From contig RMBW01000054.1 in the NCBI GenBank assembly GCA_004009845.1, forward strand, positions 62,001 through 126,000: a DNA stretch of 64,000 nucleotides, in the 5' to 3' direction. The stretch is from Davidsoniella eucalypti. Taxonomy: Eukaryota > Ascomycota > Sordariomycetes > Microascales > Ceratocystidaceae. The position numbers and the translations under genes are program-made. This document shows, in pieces, positions 55,366 to 64,000 of this stretch (position 1 is its first letter; each line of letters starts with the position of its first letter). Under the pieces are notes generated by a model that saw only the letters and a list, made by a program, of their open reading frames with translations, was not told where the DNA came from and ran no database searches.

Positions 55366-57463
55366 TCCCAGCCCAGCAGGACAAACAAAGCCGAAATAGA
55401 ACGAATAGAACAAATGGAATAAACAGGCCCATCTGCATATAGCTAGCTAGCTGGGTATGCGTGTGTCTGTATGTGCATGTATGCGTGAATGCGTGTCCGT
55501 CTCTGCATGAGTGCGTGTGTTAACAAAACCAAATGCATATCCAGCACACCTCGCTTTCGTATTTCTCAGGTCCGCCGCCCCCCCATCCATTGCCATTGCT
55601 CACACCCCTATCTCTTCTGCCAACGCCTCTGCCAAACGAGGTGAAACGTAGATGCCCATCGCCTTGCTATGGCACTTCACCACCAAGGCAAACTTGGCTG
55701 GCATTTGGGGGGCCCGGCGTCTGTCTTGGTATATGTGCCTATCTGTTTTGATCTACGTTACTTAGCCGTGTAAATATGGCTTTTCTTCTATGGCCCATGT
55801 AGGGCATTAGCCCTGTAATGGCCAGTAGTTACGGCCAGCTATACATGTCAAGGCTACGGTGTATATCTAAGACTCAATCCTGACAAGGAGTCGTCTCCAC
55901 CTATTTCTTTGACGGTTGTACCTTTCTCACTAACTATGGGCTTGAGATTATGAGGGTGTAACAGCGGTATCGACAACATGTAAGTGTACAGCAATTGGTT
56001 GCATCGCTTACAAGAATTCACGTTTCTTCCTCGTCTTGTATTTATAATTCCTTGTACATGAACGAAGATCTCATCACTGTCATACATGTGTTGAATGATA
56101 GCAGAACATGGCTCGATAAAGGGCTATCCTCTACTAGTAGTTTTTTTAGGCACTATCCTTAAGATACATATACACATATATATGTATATTTCTAATATGA
56201 GCCTCGCATATGACAAGACAAGAGCCCGGCACGGGATCAGCTTATGATATGCTAGTGATACTAATAAATACAGTGTAAGATATTAAGTCTTCGGGTGTTA
56301 TTATCAGTCAGGTCGCTTATCCCTCCATTATTCATATTCCTTAGAGGCTAAATATACATATATTCAACGCAAGTAGTCATAATATACAACAGTGGAACGG
56401 CACTGATGGCTATATATGCCTGCGGTAACAAACCACGTAGCTCCTTCGTAATTACATGATGTGGTGGGCTAAGATAGGCCCAGTCAAGTCCAGCCAACTA
56501 CCAAGCAATATGATCCGCCGTCTTTGCCTGGTGAAGAGATTTCCACAGTACAGCTGTTCGTCTGATCCACTTGGTGCTTGGTCTACCCGAAAGAAAGAAC
56601 AAAAAGGCAAAACAAAAACAAAAAGAATGCCCAACTCAGACCGTCGATTCAGTGGCTGGCCCCAATGGCCGGCCCGCAAGGCTTTAGCCCGGCCAACGGC
56701 TACGGCCGTGTTGAGAAGAAGGAGGGGTGCGCCACACACGATGCTACTGTAGAGATTTTAATTTTTGCTTTTACTATAGTACTATGGTCACTACCGACCG
56801 ACGCCATAATAGCTATGACAGTGCTTTCGTTCTAGAGAGTTACTGGCGTAATATTCGCATTGGTGAGTCTTTAGTGTATACAGGCTGTTACGGCTACACT
56901 CAAGGCTAATGGGACAATTTCGACATTATTCCAGACCAACTCCACACAATTTTTTACAGTTTGAGAGTCTGACGTGGGTATTCCCTTTTTCTATAGTACA
57001 GATTATTAGATTATTAACGTATTACTGTTATATACTTTGACCGGATATGGACATGCAATGATATAAATCAGTGTATATTTGCTCCCCCCTCCCCCACTAT
57101 AATGAGGAGCAACCACTCTCGCAATAGCTACCAATATTACTTTTACAATTAGAACAATGAGACTAGCTCAAATCTTCTGTCTTGGTAAGGCTTGCTGTGT
57201 CAGTGTTTAATATATAATATACAGAGACAGGTTTACAGTTATATAAAGGCATTTTGTATGCTATATCCATGTCTGTATGACGTACATAGTGCTTGTGAAT
57301 ATATTCATGTATTCTTACTCTATATGAGCAATATAGGCATATACATATGTAGTACTATGCCAGTATTGAATAGTGGCTGGCCGTAAATATAACTGGAGCC
57401 GGGTATGTTAGCTTTCATATAATGTACTCTCTTAATATAAGCATTCATTTGCTTATACACACC

Positions 57464-57471
57464 CCCCCCCC
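57464..57471 (+). repeat. Short C-run
   Basis: A run of about ten C near 57462-57472 in AT-rich DNA. A second C-rich stretch lies near 57085-57097. Confidence 0.6.
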
Positions 57472-60400
57472 TTCCAACTATGGCAATCATTTAGCAAAAT
57501 TTGAACTGTATGAAAAGTAACTCGGGTGGTTTTACTCACGGAATGCCATGTATTTCAGCCAGGATACACTATACAGATACATGTCTACCTAGACAGGCTC
57601 AAAATATGGCGTAGAGAGAGGAGTGTATACGCCGTTTTTAGGTTACCGTCACCCCCTCGCTATAACCCCGTCTGTATGTACCTCAGCTGCAAGTTTGACC
57701 ATATTCTCGGTGAAGCAGGGGTCTATATGATCTGAAGCAAGGATTGTATTGGAGGCAGTCATCTTGTTGGCACGTTTAGGTATGGATAAGACCTTACAGC
57801 AATAACATCGTCGCCTTGGCCAACGAATACTGCCGACGAAAACATTTGTTTCCTTTTTCGAGTATATTTCTGCAGTTCAAGTGCTCGCTATTTATTCCGA
57901 TGGTCTTATCGGCTCCTTGATCCACTATTAGTTGTATATTATCCTGTTTAAAAGCAACAATACATACGTACTGTCTCGAATAAAGGAATTCAGCGGTGCT
58001 CATACGTGGCCGCTTCTGTTGTCAAAGCTTCTTCATTATGATGAATCGGTCAGCTGGAAGTTTCAATATCTAAGTCTATTTGTTTTGCTTATATTGGGCT
58101 TAGAACAGCTAATTTGTATGGTATTGCATCAAGCAGTTTCATGTTGCAGAAACTGTGATCAAGTTCCTATCAGCAACCAAATCATCAAATAGCTATTCAG
58201 GGTGTGGCCTATTCGAGGCTAAGTTTGATAATATGAGAGTTATGTAGTCTGGGATATCGATATCTATATTGAACCCAAAAGGCACTGGAATATAATATTT
58301 GTACCTTTATTTGATAAATCCCAGTAGCAATGTATTTTGGTGTAGTCAGGCTATCAAAAACATCAGTCCATAACCTTCACCATTATGCAATACATGGCTT
58401 TATATTTTCAAGACAATTATAAACTCTAGTTAACTAGTTATATATTCTACATCCAAATAGTACAGACCATATAGTTATCTGTTATGCGCCCTCTGGTGCG
58501 TTATATTTACGTATGAACCTTTACCACTATTAACCATAGTCTTAAATCACAGCCACTATAGCACACATTACAAAATCACAATAACTAGTACTTACAATCA
58601 AATTAAATTATTGTCCTACATCTTCCACCAATGCCTAGCATTCCGCGCACTACACCGGCTATCTGAGCCATTCCTGCTATATATCCGACAGCTTCACCAA
58701 CAGGCTGAGGCGTCATTGTACTTACGGTACTCCGGTGCCATTTAAGTACACGTATATCTAGATACAGCTGTACACATTAGGCTCCGTACCAAAAACATGC
58801 CCAGAAATATTAGATATATCAAGCATCAGCTATTATCCAGGTAGGCTTGCTACAGCATCAGCAGCAGTATAGATACTTGAATACATTTTACATGCTACTA
58901 CATATACTCCAACATCATATGTCTCGAAAAGGAATTTAATGCTTGAATGGATTTGTAGTTAGAAAGGCAAGATGTGCTCAGTGGCCCAATATATAGCCAA
59001 GATTTTACTGCAATAGGTTAAAAAGTGTATGATTACTGTCTTACAACCCCGTAATCAAGGTCTGAGGATCTGTATCATGTATTTGGTGGCTCTTCTTCAC
59101 AACTACTCTATACTGCTGCTTGTACTGTGTACATACATGAGGTTTGATTGCCAATCTTCACATCTTGTTCTCATTACGTTGTTCTTTCCGCATCATTATG
59201 CAATCTAAAGTTTATAGCCCATAACGGTAATAAATGTAGGCGGAAAAGGACTCTTACCTCAACCTCGTACGCAATAGTACCCCTGCATTAGGCTTGGGGA
59301 GTTTCTCATACTGATTTCACTATTAAACATGATTGTCATCTTTGTTGGTCTTAAACGCCTACAACTAGCTGATGTAATATTTCCTAGCATTCTTTAGTTC
59401 TTCGCCTCCTTCTAAGAGGAGGAGGATCTACGTATCTAAGCTAGCCTCATTATTAGTCAAGACTTCACAACGATAACTTATAGTGATTGGGAAGTCAAAC
59501 TCTTTGACATCTCAAGTTTATAACTAGTTGAAAAAGACTATAGTCTGACATTGTGGCAAGGGACAAATTTGACAGCTTCCTTTTATTCACATGGCTTCAT
59601 TAACTGGACTAAATAGTTTATTATCATGTTTTCCAAGGCCTAATAAACGAAATATGCAGCATTTGTTGAGACATCATGAGTATTTTATTACCCCTTCCGT
59701 AAATCATTAATACACGGCACTCACATCCGAATGTATTGATATCAGCATATAGAAGGTTGTACTGGCCTTTTTTGAGATTTATTACATAACTAACAAATAA
59801 TCACAGAATATAGTTATAGATGGCTTACGATGGTTGTGTACAAGAAGCTTAATCAATATATCCATACCATTTACAGGCCGTCAGTAGCAAACCTAGCACA
59901 ACAGATCTAGGTAGACAATAAGGTTTATGATACAAACTTGTGAAGGCCATGGTAGCATTGGGCCCAATGATTCTTTATGACTGATGAAATGGCATTCAAC
60001 CATGGGATCTCATGTATGCCTCATAGAGTTCTCTAGATGCAACTACAATGCAGACGATTTCAGAGCATAATACATATAGCATAGAAAAAGCTTTCAAAGG
60101 GGCTCGGAAGCAGCTGTAGCAGAAGCTTTAGGCAAAGGCCGGGCATGAGACCTAAAACGCCGGCCATTTTGATAGCCAACGTGGCACAGCCAAGTGTAAA
60201 AATCAAGATGCGTATGATTGTACGTACAAACAAGAGCGGAGTTTCTGTTAAAGAAAAAAGACTTGCGTAGGTACATACAACCAAGCACATATGTACGATA
60301 TACTGTTACTTGGGTATTGCTTACATGGCTGTACAAGCAGACCGATGGATGTACACACATATATATATCTGTATCTGTAGCTGTAGCTGTATGTTGCAGC

Positions 60401-62794
60401 AACAAGGATCTAATGGAACATATCATTTTCTGGTCTCGTGTACCCGGTTTTGGTCAGTCGTTGTTCGCGTCATCGTGTACCAGCTCCGCGTAGGCTATCA
60501 TGGACCAAGCCACGCAGAAAACACAGGACGTCGTTGGATTATAGTAATCCGGTGCTTGCTACTATTTATAAGTCGAGTTCCCTAAGCCAGAAAAGCACCC
60601 TAACGATGTACCGGATTAGGGTCTGTACAGTGCGTGGTAGCGTGATTGGCACCGTCAAGAGGCGCGTGCTGGTGCTCGGGTAATTGTATCCGCTCCCAAA
60701 CGAAGGTCCTTCTCACGCTAGCGCTGTGACGTGACTTTCTGCCTTTAACCAATTTTGGCGGCCCTGCGAAAGGAACGCACACAAGGGCTCTCGGCATGCT
60801 GTGATCTCTGTTTTGCCTGTGTTCGTGACTGAGATGTCACGACCTTGCATTGAAGCCCAATACCCAATCATACATCAGGCTCCATATGGAGTGCCACTGA
60901 TATAGCAGCCACTGGCCAGAAACTGCCAGGAAACAGCTCTATCGGGACAGGGCAACAGCAGTGTTTTGCTCCTCTCCTTGTTCCTCCTACAGCCATCAAT
61001 CGATCGATCGATCTTGGCCCAGCTACGTCACCGTTATCAGAGCATCAGAAGAGCCAGAACATCCATAGCCCATAAACCATGTCCGGCGCCCTGTCCAAGG
61101 ACACAATCGCACGCGCTACAATTTCCCTCGCCTGATTTGCACAGCCCTTGTATTGTGTCATACTGCCGACCAAAACGCTGTATAGTCTGAGTGCCATCGT
61201 GCTCTACAGGCCAGAGTCACCCGCCAAGCAGCAAGCAAACTGGCACCTCGTAGGCCATATTGGCACTTCACATGTTTGAACCACCAGATTCGCTGTTTCA
61301 TGACTGAGACATTTTGAGTCAACCGTCTTTTTCGATGTCTCGAGGTGAGTGACGTTCTTTTCTATTTCAACGAGAACAGAAAAGAAAAAAAAACCTGGCT
61401 GTTTGTACACTCGACTCCCATCAGACAAAACGTCACTACTAAGTCGTCTCTTTTTCGTTCTTTCGAACGGCCTATTCTGCCCTGTTTTCTTTTTCTCTCA
61501 GTCGCATCTACCGAAAAAATACACTTCCACGGCTGTCCACCTGCATATCTGCCCTGACACAGCAAGTTGAGGCTATATCTACTTGGGAGCACCGTATCTA
61601 TCTATCTCCCTCCCCACTGATTCCTCAACCGCACTCGTCGTTTTGAGCTAGCTCTGTTGATTGCATCTGTGGATCGACTTACATTGTCGCCTCTATCTTC
61701 ACTGTGTCTCCATCTTGATTGAATGTGCTGTAAGTACCTAAATTTCTGCACCCAACGTCCTAGTATATCATATCATGCACATCTGCTTCTGCATTCCGTG
61801 TCCGACTCTCGCCATTCGAGGCTAACGGCCTCTATTCGTGGCCACATCCTCATTTGTTGGTAGCCAATACCATCTTACTCAATCTGGCTTCCATCGTCTT
61901 ACTTCGTTATGTGACTAGCTTTTTTGATCTAGTTGTTACAAACAAGTGTCAACCCAACCCTTCTCCCTTTGCATAGTAAACCTGCCGTATCAGCTTTTCC
62001 GTATGGCCGTAATAGCCATATTTTGCCAGCTCTAGAATCCATTCTTCATGGCCCGGTTGCTGTGGCCGTTCCAACCAACAAAATCTATTCAAGCAGGTAT
62101 CTATCTGTATGTTCGGGTCTCTAGTAGTCTTCACTATTGCTTCTTCATGCCCTGGCTTAGCCACACCTACTTGCCTTGCCATTTGATAGATATCGGGTCA
62201 AGACACCTGATGTATTCCTCGACATTGAGTTGTCCCCGCATGAATGCATTGTCTTGTTTTGAACAGATATCTCCTATCGAGTATTATCCGTTTCTAACAA
62301 CATAACCAACCCAATCACTAGATTACAACGCTGTGTGGCAGTAGCTACAACACAGAACCGAACCAACAAACAATCTATTATACTGTCCACTCAACGGGGG
62401 CGTCCTTTTAAAAAGATTGTACGCCCCATAAGCATCGCTTCCTCACTGTGAGTAAATATGCCTATACTGTCAATGTCATGGCTGCTGTCTGTGGAGCGTT
62501 GAGACTTCGACTGGCATTCGACTATTTCTGATCGCTGAACGTTCACATGTGGCCCAAAATCTGACTACAACTACGGTGCCTGTTGCTCTGTATTATAAGC
62601 GTCTAGTAAATAGCAAATCACCCAAAGCGACAACACAGGAACAACAAATTGCTGCCCAATACACCACCGCCATCCAATTTCAGTGGCAACACCAAAGCCA
62701 AGTGTTTTCGGCAGGGAGGGGCTAGACTACAAAGCTCACCTGCATATGAGGCTCGCATCTTGAGTGACAACAGTTTCCCCCCCGAAATAGCAAC

Positions 62795-63801
62795 ATGTCT
62801 GATGAGGTGGCTACCTATCGGCATACATCCACTCACGTCATACCATCATACATACCGACTAGGCACAGTGGGAACTCGGTTATACAAGGTTGCAACTCGT
62901 GTATCATGCCTGAAGAGTATAGTGACTTCTCGGTGTCCAGCAACGCAATGCCTTGTGGTATCGACAATCTTCCCAATGAGCTTCTCTACCAAATACTGGA
63001 GCTTCTCGATGTTGATGATCTCTTGAATGTTTCACGGGTGAGTATAGCAATTATCCATGTCTCAGCTTGGGATTGGTTGTACCTGTCTGAAAACTCAGGA
63101 ACCATAGTGTCATGTCTATACAGGAAAAAAAAAAGAAGAAAAAAAGAAGAAAAAACTTCTCTTTTGCTGTCAAGCCACCTAAAAGATGGTTTACATAAAG
63201 TAAAGAGAGAGGAAAGATACATCTCCATCTATTGTATGGTCTTTTGGGCACATAACAGAACCAGTCCCCAAATCCGATATCCACTGCTGTTACTAACACT
63301 ATACAGGTATCCCAGCGTCTTCGACACTTGTCGTTAACTCCCATATTGACCATATATCGTCTAAGAGCAGTCCGCAAGGTTCTTCCGCCACTGCTTAGCT
63401 CGCCAGCCAGGCCAACGTTGCGCGAGCTTATTGCAAAGTCAATCTTCATGACAAACACATCGGTAGTGTCGAGACGTCTTGGCAGATCTCTAGCCTCGAT
63501 ACGCCTAGCTCGTCGGCTAGCGTCTCGTCCGTCGCCTGATGTTTTGGTAGAACGAAGCCTCATACCCCGTGAATGCGTCCCAGGCCTCACGCCTGTGTCA
63601 CTTTCGCCTGTCATTGCTGCAAGAAAGTTGGCTATCGAGAGGGAACGCACTAAGGATATCTTGAGACACTGGGTCGGCGCCGTCTGGATGGGGAAAGCTC
63701 GTGTCAAGGCAGAGTCTGCCCGTCGCTGGGATGAGAAGGCTGGCGTTGGGCGTGTATGGAAACTCAAGAGATACTGGGAGCAAGTCTCGGGTACAAACTA
63801 G
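62795..63801 (+). CDS. Small F-box protein
   Basis: The exons are 62795-63037 and 63307-63801, with a 269-base phase 0 intron (CGG|GTGAGT, TACAG), giving 245 aa. The F-box motif is at about residues 56-95 and crosses the junction: IDNLPNELLYQILELLDVDDL in exon 1, then NVSR and VSQRLRHL in exon 2. F-box proteins link substrates to Skp1-cullin ligases; here the substrate domain is a basic, Arg-rich region (RRLGRSLASIRLARRL, RHWVGAVWMGKARVKAE) without a known repeat. The intron contains a long A/G tract at about 63124-63155. Several ATGs precede 62795 in other frames, so the start could be later. Confidence 0.75.
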
Positions 63802-64000
63802 CACTCTTATCTTCCTGATTTTCTAGTCAGCTATTCACCATTGCTCGTATCATTGCATCTATCAAAGCATCTTCTTATCCAATAGTCTTCCCTAATACCA
63901 TGATATCCTTTCATTAGAATCAAGCTCGCCGTCACTTTGCAACCTTGACTTGGCTTGACTATATTTATCGTCTACCTGAATCACCAAGATCATACGACTC
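63802..64000. other. Right edge, 3' of the F-box gene
   Basis: 199 bases to the window end. No gene is visible. Confidence 0.5.

Larger units (their letters stand above)
54179..62794. other. Roughly 8.6-kb gene-free region between the cysteine-rich gene and the F-box gene
   Basis: No gene is supportable here. Parts: 54.2-55.2 kb AT-rich upstream DNA with long weak frames; C26 at 55340-55365; a GC-richer patch at 56.5-56.75 kb, open on both strands, including GGCCGGCCCGCAAGG near 56670; an AT-rich stretch from 56.9 to 60.1 kb with almost no open frame; telobox-like motifs at 60598-60604 and 60616-60622 and TGACGTGAC near 60727; then CT-rich DNA from 61 to 62.7 kb that looks like a promoter or leader of the F-box gene. 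I saw no terminal repeats, reverse-transcriptase or transposase motifs, but old decayed elements could escape the eye. Confidence 0.5.

Noticed and set aside
56452..56835. GC-richer patch open on both strands.
   Set aside because: Translations on both strands look like low-complexity noise and no splice pattern or family match was seen.
58603..58767. A 54-codon minus-strand frame with a coding-like Gly/Ala/Val-rich sequence, preceded by a TACAG that could be an acceptor.
   Set aside because: Too short, the opposite strand is also open over much of it, and no upstream exon or family match could be found.
59390..59500. Possible remnant of an LTR retrotransposon (charged Arg/Lys-rich stretch near GAGGAGGAGG).
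   Set aside because: No reverse-transcriptase, integrase or long-repeat signature could be recognised, and the reading frames are broken by stops.
1..64000. A secondary-metabolite cluster or CRISPR, rRNA or defence system.
   Set aside because: Genes are mostly conserved housekeeping families with unrelated roles; no backbone synthase, array or rRNA sequence is visible.

Overview
The window looks like a chromosome segment from a filamentous ascomycete fungus, most likely Pezizomycotina. This is an inference. The signs are many short introns (45 to 269 bases, usually with GTAAGT/GTGAGT-like donors and a CTAAC branch site), a Zn2Cys6 transcription factor, fungus-only families (a Dug2-type WD40 plus peptidase fusion, Bye1, a PIR-type wall protein with a GPI signal), CT-rich gene leaders and telobox-like TTAGGG promoter motifs. 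I cannot name the species. All gene models were spliced by eye from splice-site consensus and protein-family conservation.

Layout. From 0 to 20.5 kb the genes are fairly dense. They are an unrecognised acidic protein (-), the tRNA 2'-O-methyltransferase TRM7 (+), a GNAT acetyltransferase (-), DUG2 (+), a threonine-type asparaginase/isoaspartyl peptidase (+), a PIR-domain GPI wall protein (+), TIM17 (+) and a Zn2Cys6 regulator (-). From 20.5 to 29.6 kb I can support no gene; this stretch is the upstream region of both the Zn2Cys6 regulator and a divergent MFS transporter. From 29.6 to 54.2 kb lies a compact housekeeping block: MFS transporter (+), BYE1-like PHD/TFIIS/SPOC protein (-), proteasome alpha3 PRE9 (+), PAP2 lipid phosphatase (-), URN1-like WW/FF protein (+), CDC4 F-box/WD40 protein (+), dienelactone hydrolase (-), EMP65/TAPT1 membrane protein (+), MEH1/EGO1 (LAMTOR1-like) lysosome anchor (+) and a small cysteine-rich protein (-). 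From 54.2 to 62.8 kb there is a second long gene-free, AT-rich stretch with homopolymer tracts, followed by a small F-box protein (+).

These are unlinked housekeeping functions, not a biosynthetic cluster. Thematic links are proteolysis (PRE9, CDC4, a second F-box protein, DUG2), RNA metabolism and transcription (TRM7, BYE1, URN1), nutrient sensing (MEH1, the Zn2Cys6 factor, DUG2) and membranes or lipids (PAP2, EMP65, MFS, TIM17). I found no transposon, CRISPR array, rRNA or complete tRNA. The most unusual items are two tRNA-like fragments with Pol III box sequences, two GC-AG introns, a PIR domain carried on a GPI-anchored repeat stalk, repeated telobox-like motifs in intergenic DNA, and the two gene deserts of about 9 kb.
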